Shown here in pieces: positions 9,724-20,654 of a stretch of 64,000 bases of DNA (position 1 is the stretch's first letter; each line of letters opens with the position of its first letter). The notes beneath the pieces were generated by a model. It ran no database searches, was not told the DNA's origin, and saw only the letters and a program-made list of their open reading frames with translations. This DNA comes from Halicephalobus mephisto. Its lineage: Eukaryota > Nematoda > Chromadorea > Rhabditida > Panagrolaimidae. The stretch is from the NCBI GenBank assembly GCA_009193035.1, contig SWDT01000187.1:124001-188000 (forward strand), written 5' to 3'. A program made the translations under genes and the position numbers.

Positions 9724-10764
9724 TTATCTTCGAAAAGATCTGGAAGTTGAATTATTTCCATGAGTCCTGTTTGAAGTTCTCTGATTTTGAGCAAGATTCG
9801 TTACAGTATTCTGATTGGAGCCGAATGTCAGAAGTCTTTTTAAATCTTTGAATTTTTCTAAAACATATCGTCTGTACGGTAGAACGAAATAAGTAGTGAC
9901 GCAGAATTCCACAAAACTGAAACTGACAGCTATGCTTCCCCCGATTTCGTAAGTCAGCGTAGAAACCGGAATTTTGAATTTTATCGAAATAAAAAGAAGA
10001 AAAAGTGGAAAAAATCCGAAAATTTCAGTAACCGAAGATTGCGCAATGACGCTCAGAATCAGGGCCTTCTGGATGTCTGAATCCAGAAGTCGAGAAAATT
10101 CTTTTTTTAAAATATACATAATTATCCAAAAAATAGACAATAAAGAAACAAATAAACACAAAACCAAAGTACTCGGGATACTGTGGATTTCTTCTGGAAC
10201 AAAAATAAAAGTTTTTTCGAAAACAAATGGCTCCAGATCCAAGCTGAAATTTCTGGCATACTGTATCATTTTTTTTTGAGGGATGTTTAGAATTTGTCCT
10301 CCGGCAAAAATCAATAAAAATAAAAATATTACATGTAAAAAATAAAAAAATACAATCATCGGAGAAGATTCACAAATTTTTTTTATGTTTCCGGGCAGGA
10401 TTCCCAAATAACGATGAGCACACGTCATACAACTGCCCCCGACACACATCACAGATAATCCGAAAATTATGAATAAATATATTTTTGTGATTTCTGAAGA
10501 AGTATTTCTTAAAATTCCTCCGAGAATACAAGCCGGGGCATACAGTAAAACAACCGGTTTTCCGACGACAATCGTCATCGTGAAGAGAAAACACCAGAAG
10601 GACTGGTTGAAGAGGAGCCATTTGTATCTCCCGAGGGTCTTGGATTGAGTCAGAAGAACGTAAAAATAAAAAGGAGCGGTGATTACGGTAATGACACCAA
10701 TGATGTTACAGTAAGTCAAAAATACAGTAGGCAAAATTTGATTCTGGAAACTTTCGTCAACCAT
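9724..10764 (-). CDS. Serpentine chemoreceptor, Str superfamily (SRH-like)
   Basis: 346 residues in one uninterrupted exon with seven hydrophobic segments. Family marks: QSKTLGRYKWLLFNQSFW after TM1, KPVVLLYAPA near TM3, YRYLG-type motif (AHRYLGILPG), an extracellular stretch with FIFVPEEIHSIP, and YFVLPYRRY after TM7 (the PYR motif). These receptors sit in cilia of sensory neurons and detect chemicals. The Ser/Asn/Arg-rich C-terminal tail is cytosolic. It is 30-40% like the array at 16.7-22.1 kb, so it is the outlying member. Absence of introns is unusual for the family. A perfect chemosensory E-box lies 60-70 bp upstream. Confidence 0.85.
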   Translation of the reverse strand: MVDESFQNQILPTVFLTYCNIIGVITVITAPFYFYVLLTQSKTLGRYKWLLFNQSFWCFLFTMTIVVGKPVVLLYAPACILGGILRNTSSEITKIYLFIIFGLSVMCVGGSCMTCAHRYLGILPGNIKKICESSPMIVFFYFLHVIFLFLLIFAGGQILNIPQKKMIQYARNFSLDLEPFVFEKTFIFVPEEIHSIPSTLVLCLFVSLLSIFWIIMYILKKEFSRLLDSDIQKALILSVIAQSSVTEIFGFFPLFLLFISIKFKIPVSTLTYEIGGSIAVSFSFVEFCVTTYFVLPYRRYVLEKFKDLKRLLTFGSNQNTVTNLAQNQRTSNRTHGNNSTSRSFRR

Positions 10765-10823
10765 CTCACCAGAATAGTCGGAAAATTAAATATATAATTT
10801 ACAGATTTTATGAGAAGCTTACA

Positions 10824-10834
10824 AACAGGTGAAA
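10824..10834 (-). promoter_or_regulatory. E-box matching the chemoreceptor consensus
   Basis: On the minus strand the sequence is TTTCACCTGTT, which fits WWYCACSTGYY, the E-box described upstream of C. elegans chemoreceptor genes and tied to ADL sensory neuron expression. It lies 60-70 bp before the receptor ATG. A second CACCTG is at about 10872 in the other orientation. Confidence 0.5.
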
Positions 10835-10949
10835 AATGTTTTTTCTGTCCTTCGACTTTGCTGAAAACACCTGGAAACGGTGATTAAGTGATATTATTCG
10901 ATGTGATACTACAAATCTACACTTTTCTGTTTCACATTTGTGGTGATGT

Positions 10950-11225
10950 CTGTAAAGAAATCAATTTCAAAATCAAAGTAAAAATAAAAAATTGCAATTT
11001 ATCTACAACATTCAGACAGATTAGTCAACTTCAAAATAAAAAGTTGCACTTTGCTTGCAACATTGAGACAGATTAGTCAGTATTTCTATTTATATTTATG
11101 GAAATTACAAAATAAAATAAAATCTGCACTTTGCTTGCAACATTCAGACAGATTAGTCAGTATTTCTATTTATATTTATAAAAATTACAAAATAAAAAAA
11201 TTTACTTTGCCTGCAAAACTCGGGA
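10950..11225. repeat. Short tandem array related to the right-end satellite
   Basis: Three units of roughly 80 bp carry TTGCTTGCAACATTCAGACAG followed by TATTTCTATTTATATTTAT. The core is the reverse complement of the GCTCAAATGTTGCGAGC core of the satellite at 63430-64000, and of one unit at 59410-59470. Confidence 0.55.
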
Positions 11226-11499
11226 TCATTTTTTTCTATTTAGTTTTTATGCAAAAATTTAACTTTGATTTTGATGTTGACTTCTTTAGAGATCTCGGCA
11301 CTGGTTAAAAAACAGAATTTTGATCTTAAAATAAAAGAAAAAAATTCAAATTTCAAACTTCTTTAATTCAGCAGATATTAGATGGATTTTTGAAATCCTC
11401 TTTATCGCAGTATTTATCGGATTTAAATTTTTTATTTTATAGAGAAAATTTAATTTAAAAGCAATTTTAAATATATAAAATTCAAAACTTTTTTTAACG

Positions 11500-12300
11500 G
11501 AAATAAAATTTAATGTTTTGGCGTTCTGTTCCGATGCCAATTTGATTTTGTTTTAATTTCTGAACTTTGGCGTTCTGTTCCGATGCCAATCTGATTTATT
11601 TCAATTTCGGAGTAGATTCACTTGGTTACTAAAGAATGGATTAGTCTATTTTTGCAGTAGCAAAATGGCTACACTTTGACTTTTAATTTTTGAAGTTCTG
11701 TTCCGATGTCAATATAATTTACTTCGACTTTTAATTTTTAGTATTTTGTTCTGATATCAATTTGATTTACTTCGACTTTTAATTTTTAGTATTTTGTTCC
11801 GATGTCAATATGATTTACTTCAACTTTTAATTTTTAGTATTTTGTTCTAATATCAATATGATTTATTTCAACTTTTAATTTTTGAAGTTCTGTTCCGATG
11901 TCAATATGATTTACTTCGACTTTTGTTTAAAGTCCTGTTTTGATATCAATCTAAATTACCTTAACATTTGATAATCTTTGGCGTTCTGTTCTGATATCAA
12001 TCTTATTTACTTCAACTTTTAATTTTTAGTGTTCTGTTCCGATGTCAATCTTATTTACTTCGATTTCTGAATTTTAGTGTTCTGTTCTGATATCAATCTA
12101 AATTATCTTAACATTTAATAATCTTTGGCGTTCTGTTCTGATATCAATCTTATTTACTTCGATTTCTGAATTTTCATGTTCTGTTCCACGATCAACTTGA
12201 GTCGTCTCTACTTTCGACCTTTAGCTTTCTACTTTAATGTCAACTTAATTTGTTTCAATTTTTCATTTTCAATATCGCATTCCAACATTAATTTGATTAT
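11500..12300 (+). repeat. Degenerate minisatellite, GTTCTGTTCCGATGTCAAT
   Basis: Some twelve to fourteen tandem copies, about 55-60 bp each, built as GTTCTGTTCCGATGTCAAT - TTGATTTACTTCGAC - TTTTAATTTTTAG. No reading frame is conserved. It lies upstream of the sulfatase. Confidence 0.75.
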
Positions 12301-12751
12301 TTCGAAATAAGCTAAAACTTCCTATTCATTTTTCAAAAAAAAGTAATATTTAATTTTTTAATTTTAAACAAAACGAAAAAATTTCGAGCCTAAAAATCAT
12401 TATGAAACTTGTTTATTGAATTAGATAAATCTGAAATTCGGAATAATTTTTGACATACCTGTGAAAATTTTTTAATTAATTTCTTCGTGACGTCGAAAAT
12501 GTACTTAATTCACTCATAAAACCGCAAAGTACTTTTTTTTGACTACATACTGAAAAGATTTTTCCGATCGAATTTTGGGAAAAATAAAAATTCTTTGATC
12601 TATAAAAAAACAGGTTTTATAACTCCTAGATTTTCGATTTCATCTGTCAAAAAAGAAGAAGCCCCGGTTCTGGGTCCAAGGACAACAGAAACTGATTCTG
12701 ATTTTTTTGGTTATGAAATCAAGAAACCATCGACTTCCTTGAAAAACTTTC

Positions 12752-15700
12752 ATGATTTGGTTCAAATTTCTGTTTTTCGTTTTTGTTGTTTCAAATGGAA
12801 AAAAACAAACAATTAAATCTACCGTAATCAAACGTCCAAATATTTTATTTGTTCTGGCAGACGATTTGGGATATGCAGATCTTGATTGGAAAGATAAAAG
12901 GTAATTTTAGGTTTAAAAAATTCAAATTTAAAAATAATTTTCAAAAAATTTCGAATTTAAAAATAATTTTCAAAAAATTTCGAATTTAAAAATAATTTTC
13001 AAAAAGTTCAAATTTAAAAATAATTTTCAAAAAGTTCAAATTTAAAAATAATTTTCAAAAAATTTCGAATTTAAAAATAATTTTTAATTTAGAAATTTAA
13101 AAAGTTATTTAATTAAAAATTTTTAAAATTATTTTTAGTTTTTTTGATTTCGAAATTATTTTTAGATTTTTTAATTTTGAAATTATTTTTAGGTTTTTTA
13201 ATTTAAAAATTTCGAAATTTAAAAAGTTTTAAAATTTAAAAATTATTTTTACAAATTTTAAAATTTAAAAACTATTTTTAAAAATTTTGAAATTTAAAAA
13301 TTATTTTTACAAATTTTAAAATTTAAAAAGTTTTTTTACAAATTTTAAAATTTAACAAGTTTTTTTACAAATTTTGAAATTTAACAAGTTTTTTAGTTTG
13401 TTTACTCCTAATCTCCGGAAATATGCTTTTGCGAAGGGATCGGCATACTTGACCAATTCTTACGTTACCCACCTCTGTACCCCGACCAGATCTTCTTTGA
13501 TGACGGGGTACTACCCGTTCCGCACCGGGACCCAGAACGGAGTGTTTCTTCCATTAGAGAGATCCGGGGTTCCTCTGGATTTTCCGTTTTTGCCTCAGAA
13601 TTTGAGGAAAGTGGGATATGCAAATTACCTAGTTGGAAAATGGCATCTGGGGTACTGTAAGAAGGACTTTCTTCCTACTTCTAGAGGATTCGATTATTTT
13701 TACGGATACTACAGTGCTCAAGAAGGCTACTTCAATCACAGTTTAGCCATTTGGGATAAAAATTTGAACAGAGTTGTCAGTGGACTGGATCTTTTCAGAG
13801 AAATCGGAGGGAAACCTGTTCCTGATTGGACTAAAAACGGAATTTACTCTACGGTAAATTTAATTTTTAAAAATAGAAAAAAATTTTTTATTATTGGATT
13901 CGGGAAAAACAGAAGCTGTTGTGATTTTTTGAAAACAAAGTTTCCTTAGAGCAAAAAATAGAGGCACTGGAGATTCCCAGGACGTCTCCGATCCAAGTAC
14001 TAATTGAGCCCTAGGGCGTTTCACTGGCCTGATCGGACGGGATGGCGTGCTTTCACCCTGGTTTGACCCCTATCGACGCGAAACCCCCTTGATTTGATTA
14101 CTTTTATTTATTCTACAGATGGAGTAGAAAGAAAAATTCAAAATAACCCGCAAAAACGGTGTTTGTTTACAATTTCTCAAACACGATTGTCATCACTCCC
14201 TCATCTGTTTTCTATTTTGTCCTGGTCAGATCAAACGGGATGGGACGTTTTCACAGTAGTTTGACCTTTAGTGTCGCAAAAAGCGAGAAGACTCTTAGCA
14301 CGAAAACCCTTGAGATGCAGGAACTCAACTTGCGCACCAAGCAGTCGGCAGAAGCGAAGGAATTCAGAAACGAAGAAATTCAGAAGCGGAGGATTTCAGA
14401 AGCGGAGGATTTCAGAAACGAAGGAATTCAGAAACGAAGGATTTCAGAAGCGGAGGATTTCAGAAACGAAGGAATTCAGAAACGAAGGATTTCAGAAGCG
14501 GAGGAATTCAGAAGCGACAACAGGGAACGAGACCAAGCTGAGAAGAGTTGTTCTTAACTATTTTGTATTGTTGACTGCTGGAATACAGCGAAGAGTTAAC
14601 AACCGTCAATTAAGGGAATAGATCAGATACCTTTACATTTAGCGACAAAAATTCCCCAAAATTACCTTTTTCCATTTTTTAAAAACCTAAAAAAACGAAT
14701 AAAATATGCTAAATTATAATTTCTAATTTTTTATCTTACATACTTTTTGATCAAAATTGAATATCCCGAAATCCACAATTTCAGCATCTTTTTACCAATG
14801 AGGTGGTCAGGGTGTTGTCTCGTCACGACAGGAAACGTCCGTTTTTCCTTTTCTTCAGCCACCAGTCGGTCCATGCCCCTCTCCAAGTCCCTCCACAATA
14901 CAAGAGGTTCTGTAATCCCCTGCTAATGGATAAGCCAAGACAGATTTATTGTGGTATTTTTTCTCAATGATTCATCCTAATCAATCTTTTTTTGAAGGAA
15001 TGCTCGCGGCGATGGATGAATCATTCGGAAAAGTTATGGATTTTTTGAAGGCTTCTGGACTCTACGATGACACTATCATCATTTTCAGTTCTGATGTGAG
15101 TTTGGAATCTTGACAAAAACGACAATACAGTGATGATTGTAGAACGGGGGAGATCCTAGGGCTGGAGCTTCCAATCGGCCCCTGAGGGGACAGAAATCGA
15201 CAGTCTGGGAAGGTGGAACAAGAACAACTACTTTCGTCCACGGACCCAGATTTATTTCGAAATCTGGACCGAGACACGAGTAAGTACTGCAATTTATTAA
15301 AAAATTTGTTTCAAATTAACTTCGGTCTCGACACGGAAACCCGAGGTAAGCAATCAAGTTAAAAATTACTAGGTTTTAAAAATAAAACTTTCTTAAAAGT
15401 TTCTGAAACTTGGAAATTTCAAATTCCAGTAGAAGCTTCTGGAACCAACGTACAAAATTCATTGTTTTCGGAATTCGTGTTGAGACAATCGCAGAACGGC
15501 ATAAATCTTTGATTTTTACAATGATTTCGTTTCAAAACCGATTTTCAGACTTTTTCATGTTGTTGACTGGCACTCGACGATTCTCGGAATGGCTAAAGTC
15601 CCTCTTGTAAAATACGGCGATGGGATAAATCAATGGAACATGATCTCCACTGGCTCTCCATGGAAATTCCAAAGAACCCAGTTTGTCTACAATATCCATC

Positions 15701-15978
15701 CTCCTCTTAGTGCAATCAGACATGGAGATTACAAGCTGGTCTATGAAAATAAAAGTTTCGCTGTCAGAAATGGCGGAAAAGCAATGTTGTTCAACATTCG
15801 ATCAGATCCACTCGAACAAAGGGACATTTCGAGAAAATACCCCAAGTTCGTCAGAATGATGGTGGATAAACTTTGGAGACATCAGATGTCCTCGAGAAAA
15901 TCAGTCCGGACTGCGTTTGATGAAAGAGGAAATCCGAGAAGGTTCAGAGGGGTCTTTGGGACAGGGTGGTGTCGGTGA
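12752..15978 (+). CDS. Arylsulfatase B-like lysosomal/secreted sulfatase
   Basis: Six exons: 12752-12900, 13397-13853, 14785-14953, 14998-15095, 15143-15279, 15549-15978; 479 residues. The enzyme family hydrolyses sulfate esters, for ARSB from glycosaminoglycans in lysosomes. The start gives a signal peptide ([16 protein letters not shown]). Visible: metal-binding DD in [13 protein letters not shown], the formylglycine motif CTPTR with the Cys at about 77, VGKWHLG (129-135), HAPLQVP, DNGG split by intron 4, and PLRG/WEGG. All core residues are present, so it is probably active; the usual CxPSR serine is Thr, which still fits CxPxR. AATAAA lies at 15987-15992. Intron 1 is a low-complexity TTTAAAAATT run and intron 2 holds a 5S-derived element. 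Confidence 0.92.
12901..13396. repeat. Low-complexity intron 1 of the sulfatase
   Basis: The intron consists almost wholly of variations of AAATTTAAAAATAATTTT in tandem, ending in a TTTTTTAG acceptor. Nothing else is seen in it. Confidence 0.8.
13963..14264 (-). repeat. 5S rRNA-derived dimeric element, copy 1
   Basis: On the minus strand the segment 14076-13963 carries the internal control region of 5S rRNA nearly intact (GATGGCGTGC complement, AGTACTTGGATCGGAGACGT, CCTGGGAATC). At 14264-14221 is a truncated second 5S start (about 40 nt), 145 bp away. The same arrangement is found at 49005-49320 in the opposite orientation, and diverged copies at 24490-24595 and 29139-29240. It sits in intron 2 of the sulfatase. 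It looks like a mobile or duplicated 5S-derived repeat, not a functional rRNA gene, because the terminal stem is not conserved. Confidence 0.75.
14355..14520 (+). repeat. GAATTCAGAAACGAAGG minisatellite
   Basis: Tandem units of AATTCAGAAACGAAGGATT and TTTCAGAAGCGGAGGAT alternate next to the 5S-derived element within the sulfatase intron. Because units are multiples of three, two spurious open frames run through it. Confidence 0.8.
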
Positions 15979-16699
15979 CGATCTCGAATAAAAAATGTTT
16001 TAATTTTCACTTTTCTACAGTAACTTAATATTGTTTAAGAAGTAGAAATATACTCGATAAGATATCCAATTGTCTTGACAAAATATCTAGGACCTTCTGA
16101 TCGAGAACGAAAATTATAATTTAATATTTAAATAATTTTGTAACTTTCTGTCAGGGAGGACTAGATCCGGTTCTACTGTATAACAGAGATGGACTAGGAC
16201 GATTCAGGATTTGGGGAGTAAACGAGTGCTGAAGGCCCAAGTTTCGAGTTTCTTACCGTTCTCTTATATATGTTATTCTATCGTTAAATAAATATCAGTG
16301 TCTATCATGTCTGACATATAACACTTCCTAAAAGAATTCAACCTATTCTAAAAAAATCTGGTATTTATATTTTGCGTAATTTTATCCAAATTTACCGGAA
16401 CAACAATAACATATCCGGTCCCGAAAAGACAGATTCTCTATTTTCAAGGTTTCTAGTTTTTTATTTCGTGTTTATGTAACTAATGCGTTTAATTACCCAT
16501 GTTTGAGATGACGTCATCGAAACTAAGTGAGTATGCAAATCAGCGAAGTAATTAAACGAAGGAGAGCTGTACATCGACGTTTTAGACGCAGATACTGTAA
16601 GTACAAAATTGTTTTCAAAAGTTTATTCATTATAAGGAATTAATAGCAACTTTATTTCGAATACTTTGCTATTCGTAATATTTATCAAAAGTCTAAAGA
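15979..16699. other. Intergenic with an SL1-like palindrome
   Basis: Between the sulfatase and receptor 2. At 16486-16507 a 22-mer matches SL1 at 20 positions (ACCCATGTTTGAG end). CGTTTAATTAC at its start is repeated inverted at 16548-16558, giving a hairpin of about 73 nt with TGACGTCA inside. No SL RNA features follow. The rest is unremarkable. Confidence 0.5.
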
Positions 16700-17764
16700 T
16701 CAACGTTGAATGGCGTAATTTCTAACTGCTTTCTTTCTTACTGTATAAGTCTGAACATCTTGGAACATATTACCGTTCAGTTGGCTTTGTGAATTTACTG
16801 TGATTGTCCTTCTTGTCGATAAAATACCGAATCTCTTCTTGAAGTCTTCAATTTTGTTTTTGATAAAATTCCTATACGGAAGGACGAAATACAAAGTGAC
16901 ACAGTACTCCACTAAAGTATGCGTAACTGCGAACATTTCTAAAATTTCCATACCCGGCCCAGTATTAGAAATTTTGAATTTAATACAAGCAAACAAGAAA
17001 ATAAATGGTAGTAGTTCAAAGAATAAAGTAACCAGAGCTTGAGCAATAATGCTAATCACCAGAGTTTTTTGAAGTTTCGCGCTTATCAAAGACGGCAATT
17101 TACGGTAGAGTAAATACATTAAAATTATAAATATTGCGATAAATATCATCAGTGTTATTAGTACCATGATGTCGGGGATGCTATGGATTTCTTCGGAGAC
17201 AAAAATAAAAGTTTTTTCTTTTGTAAAAGGTTCTAAGTAGATACTGTAGTTGAGGGCCTGTTCGATCATGACTTCCTGAGGGATACTCATGACTTTTATT
17301 CCAAAGAAAATCAATAAACAAATGAATATTAAATGAAGAAATCCAAAGAAAGCAATCATTGGAAGTGAGTGGCAAACTTTCTTAATGCTTCCTGGAAACA
17401 GTCCGAAGTACCGGTAGGCCAGAGTCATGCAGATCCCGCCAACACTCATTATCGCTAAAGAAAAAACCACAAGTAAGGCAATACCTGAAATTTGTTTGGA
17501 TGTGTCCCGAAGTGCTCCAGCTAAGAACCCTGCTGCCCAATGGAGTAGCAGGACCGGCTTAGTAATCACAATGGACAATAAAAAAAGTAAGCACCAAAAG
17601 GAGTGATTCAGAATGAACCACTTGAATTTACCAAGAGTCTTTGATTGAGTGAGAATAATATAGAAATGAATTGGAGCTACAGCTACTGTAATGATTCCAA
17701 TAATATTACTGTAAAGAAAGAAGATTTCCCCGATTACTGGATCATAGAAGTTTTCCGAAGCCAT
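16700..17764 (-). CDS. Serpentine chemoreceptor, SRH-like, array copy 1
   Basis: 354 residues in a single exon, seven hydrophobic segments. Start MASENFYDPVIGEIFFLYSN gives an extracellular N-terminus. Motifs: QSKTLGKFKWFILNHSFW, KPVLLLH, AYRYFGLFPGS, KTFIFVSEEIHSIP in the large extracellular loop, and YFVLPYRNFIKNK after TM7; tail ends RNYAIQR. It shares coding and about 350 bp of upstream sequence with copies at 19474 and 21081, so this is a recent tandem family. All three lack introns. Ligand unknown. Confidence 0.87.
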   Translation of the reverse strand: MASENFYDPVIGEIFFLYSNIIGIITVAVAPIHFYIILTQSKTLGKFKWFILNHSFWCLLFLLSIVITKPVLLLHWAAGFLAGALRDTSKQISGIALLVVFSLAIMSVGGICMTLAYRYFGLFPGSIKKVCHSLPMIAFFGFLHLIFICLLIFFGIKVMSIPQEVMIEQALNYSIYLEPFTKEKTFIFVSEEIHSIPDIMVLITLMIFIAIFIILMYLLYRKLPSLISAKLQKTLVISIIAQALVTLFFELLPFIFLFACIKFKISNTGPGMEILEMFAVTHTLVEYCVTLYFVLPYRNFIKNKIEDFKKRFGILSTRRTITVNSQSQLNGNMFQDVQTYTVRKKAVRNYAIQR

Positions 17765-17884
17765 TTTTCAAATATGAGCAGGAAGAAAAAAATGTAGCTG
17801 GACTTTTGTATTATTTTAAATCTAATCAAAGTGATGACTAAAGATTATGACAAATTGAGTTTCACCAGTATTCTGTGTAATTTT

Positions 17885-17917
17885 CACCTGGCGATTTCCA
17901 ATAAATTAATTCAGGTG
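17885..17917. promoter_or_regulatory. Paired inverted E-boxes upstream of receptor copy 1
   Basis: CACCTG (17885-17890) and CAGGTG (17912-17917) face each other across an AT-rich spacer, 121-153 bp upstream of the ATG. The pair and spacing recur upstream of the two other array members. One box misses the chemosensory consensus WWYCACSTGYY at one position. Confidence 0.45.
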
Positions 17918-17969
17918 TCACTGAGAAGTTTCAGCTGGTGTTTAGATTCGTAGAAAAGGTTAGTTTGTG

Positions 17970-18233
17970 CTAGTTCTTACAGTACATTCGATAAACATGA
18001 GAATTGCCGAAAACATTTATGATTTTCTTATATTGGAGACTAACATAAAAAGAAGTTGGTTTGATATATCGAACAATAATCTTGGAAGTTTTTAATTTCA
18101 TCCATTGAATGATCTGCTGATTGAATGTCAATGATGTATAGATATTACCAACTTCTTTAACAGTAGTATATTTCAAGTGCACCAACAAATTTTCACAAGA
18201 AATAACACGAAATTCTGCATTTTTTTCCGACAA
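17970..18233 (-). pseudogene. Receptor-like relic, arm of an inverted repeat
   Basis: The minus strand reads HLKYTTVKEVGNIYTSLTFN without a proper gene around it. The same words occur on the plus strand at 19380-19460 (HLKYTTVKVLGSSYTSLKFN). KYTT also starts the receptor relic at 27838-28112. I infer old pieces of the same receptor family, rearranged around the Tc1 relic; the inversion is seen directly, the family assignment is weak. Confidence 0.35.
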
Positions 18234-18399
18234 AGTTTATTGGAACTACAAAATCAACAAAAAGCTTAATATGTAGTTGCATAGCCATGTCCCCTAATCA
18301 CCGAATAATATTAGTCTTGCATAGACCGAATTAACTTGTTCATAAAAAAATCAATGTTGATCCATTCTTGCTGAATCAAATCGAATTTTTAATCTTCAG

Positions 18400-19110
18400 T
18401 TCTGACTTGTTTAATTCGAGTCATTTTTATGTACCCTCAGAAGTGTTCAATGAGATTCAGAGCTGGAGACTGCGCCGATCAAGCAATGCTATCAACGCAA
18501 TTGCTCTTCAACCATTCTTTCATTTGTCTAGAAGTGATCTTCCGATTGTTGTCTTGCTGAAATAATCAATTCTTTCCCATTCGGTGATGAGCAAATGGAA
18601 GCATGTGATTCTCCAAAATCTCCCTGCATCGAAATGCATCCATGATATCACGAATCTTTATGAGTAGTCACATCGCCAGAAACGCAAAAACATCCCTAAA
18701 CTGAGATTCTTCCATTGTGTTTGACTATCAGGATTTGATGTTGTGAAGGAAATCTGATGCTTGAAAGGTGTCTAATCTAATGGATTCCTTCATTTTCAAT
18801 TAAATTGAATGTCACTTGATCATTTCATAAAACATCTGATCACATATTAATTAATTCCAAGTAATGTTCTCATGTCTAATTTAATCGTGCCTTTTTGCTC
18901 TCGACAGCACGGTAACCACAATAACCAACTTTGGTCAATCGTCTAGTTGTTCGAACATATTCTTTTTCTAAATCCAAAATTTTATTTCTTATCAGTAAAG
19001 CAAGTAGATATGAATTGCCTTTCGTGACTATTTTTATATTGCGATCAACAATTTTCAATGTCTTTCTGAGTCTATCTGTTGCTTTGCGAGAAATCAACGT
19101 GGCTCTTATT
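18400..19110 (-). mobile_element. Dead Tc1/mariner transposase
   Basis: On the minus strand, conceptual reading with several frame breaks gives an N-terminal HTH-like part (TDRLRKTLKIVDRN ... VRTTRRLTKVGYCGYRA, KKARLN), then ILENHMLPFAHH, FQQDNN.. (second catalytic Asp region), KEWLKSN and AQSPALNLIEH (region before the third catalytic acidic residue). This order is that of Tc1-family DD34E transposases. Stops and frameshifts show it is long dead. Inverted flanks at 18110-18190 and 19380-19460 may mark the rearranged insertion site. Confidence 0.8.
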
Positions 19111-19379
19111 CAAAATATTTTCATCCATCATAATGCTGTGTTTTCCCGAACCATAAAAATCTTAATTACTTCACATTGTTTCCTGTCCGAGCATATTACT
19201 TCAACAATCCCCTCTTTTAAACTTACTAAGTAGAACTTTCTAGATATCATTCTTGAATTTCACATACAAAAATATGAATAATAGAAAAAGTGATAATATG
19301 AAAAAGGAAGCAAATGCAAAAACTTCCGAAATTTATCATAATAAAAATGCAAAATCTCGCATTAGTTTCTTTAAGAACT

Positions 19380-19460
19380 TTTTTATACATTTGAAATATA
19401 CTACTGTTAAAGTACTCGGTAGTAGTTATACATCATTGAAGTTCAATTAACAGACCATGA
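19380..19460 (+). repeat. Inverted partner of the 18110-18190 block
   Basis: TTGAAATATACTACTGTTAA and TATACATCATTGA match the minus strand of 18110-18190. The two arms enclose the Tc1 relic. Confidence 0.55.
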
Positions 19461-19473
19461 AATGAATGCAAGA

Positions 19474-20502
19474 TTATATACTTCCAAGGTTATTGCCCGG
19501 TGCTACAGTAACAATCATTCCTTGTTTAGATTTCACCAGAATGGTATTTTTCGACGACAATTTCCTTAATACACTTTTGATAGATTTAACTTTGTTTTTA
19601 ATAAAATTCCTATACGGAAGGACGAAATACAAAGTAACACAGTACTCCACTAACGTATAAGTAACTGTGAACATTTCTAAAACTTCCATAACCGGTCCAG
19701 CATTGGGTATTTTGAATTTAAAGCAGGCAAATAAAAAACCAAATGGAATCAATTCGAATATCACAGTAACCAAAATTTGGGCGATAACACTCATTACCAA
19801 AGTCTTCTGAAGTTCTGCCTTCATCAAGGACAGTAGTTCACGATGCAACAGATACATTGTAATTATAAATGTAATAATAATTGTTATTATTACAATCATA
19901 CCTAAAATATCTGGGATACTATGGATTTCTTCGGAGACAAAAATAAAAGTTTTTTCTTTTGTAAAAGGTTCTAAGTAGATACTGTAGTTGAGGGCCTGTT
20001 CGATCATGACTTCCTGAGGGACACTCACAGCTTTTGTTCCAAAGAAAATTAATAGAAAAATAAGCATTAAATGAAGAAGTCCGAAAAAAACAATCATTGG
20101 AAATGAGTGGCAAACTTTTTTAATGTTTCCTGGGAACAGTCCGAAGTACCGGTAAACCAGAGTCATGCATATTCCGCCGACGCTCATTATCGCTAAAGAA
20201 AAAACCAGAAATAAAGCCACAATAGAAGCTTGTTTGGATGTGTTCCGAAACACTCCGGCCAGGAACACTGAGGCCGAATGGAGTAGCAGAACTGGCTTCG
20301 TAATCACAATAGATAACAAAAGAAGTAAGCTCCAGAAGGAGTGATTCAAAATGAACCACTTGAATTTTTCGAGTGTTTTTGATTGAGTGAGAATGATGTA
20401 GAAATGAATCGGAGCCATGGCTACTGTAAGAACTCCAATAATGTTACTGTAAAGAAAGAAGATTTCTCCGATTACTGGATCATGGAAATTTTCTGAAGTC
20501 AT
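19474..20502 (-). CDS. Serpentine chemoreceptor, SRH-like, array copy 2
   Basis: 342 residues, one exon, seven hydrophobic segments. Very close to copy 1: start MTSENFHDPVIGEIFFLYSN, QSKTLEKFKWFILNHSFW, KTFIFVSEEIHSIP, YFVLPYRNFIKNK. The C-terminus diverges (LVKSKQGMIVTVAPGNN and then a stop), so its tail is shorter than in copy 1. The upstream block with paired E-boxes is kept. It looks intact and is probably expressed in sensory neurons. Confidence 0.87.
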   Translation of the reverse strand: MTSENFHDPVIGEIFFLYSNIIGVLTVAMAPIHFYIILTQSKTLEKFKWFILNHSFWSLLLLLSIVITKPVLLLHSASVFLAGVFRNTSKQASIVALFLVFSLAIMSVGGICMTLVYRYFGLFPGNIKKVCHSFPMIVFFGLLHLMLIFLLIFFGTKAVSVPQEVMIEQALNYSIYLEPFTKEKTFIFVSEEIHSIPDILGMIVIITIIITFIITMYLLHRELLSLMKAELQKTLVMSVIAQILVTVIFELIPFGFLFACFKFKIPNAGPVMEVLEMFTVTYTLVEYCVTLYFVLPYRNFIKNKVKSIKSVLRKLSSKNTILVKSKQGMIVTVAPGNNLGSI

Positions 20503-20621
20503 TTTTCAAATATGAGCAAGAAGAAAAAAATATAGTAAATTTTTATATTATTTTAACTCTAATCAAAGTGATGACTAAAAGTTATGAAAAATATTATTTC
20601 ACCAGTATTCTGTGTAATTTT

Positions 20622-20654
20622 CACCTGGCGATTTCCAATAAATTAATTCAGGTG
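20622..20654. promoter_or_regulatory. Paired inverted E-boxes upstream of receptor copy 2
   Basis: CACCTG (20622-20627) and CAGGTG (20649-20654) with the same spacer as for copy 1, 120-152 bp before the ATG. Conservation could be due to recent duplication alone, so function is inferred. Confidence 0.45.

Noticed and set aside
14159..14621. Overlapping ORFs of 132 and 116 codons
   Set aside because: Both are translations of the 5S-derived element and minisatellite in a sulfatase intron.
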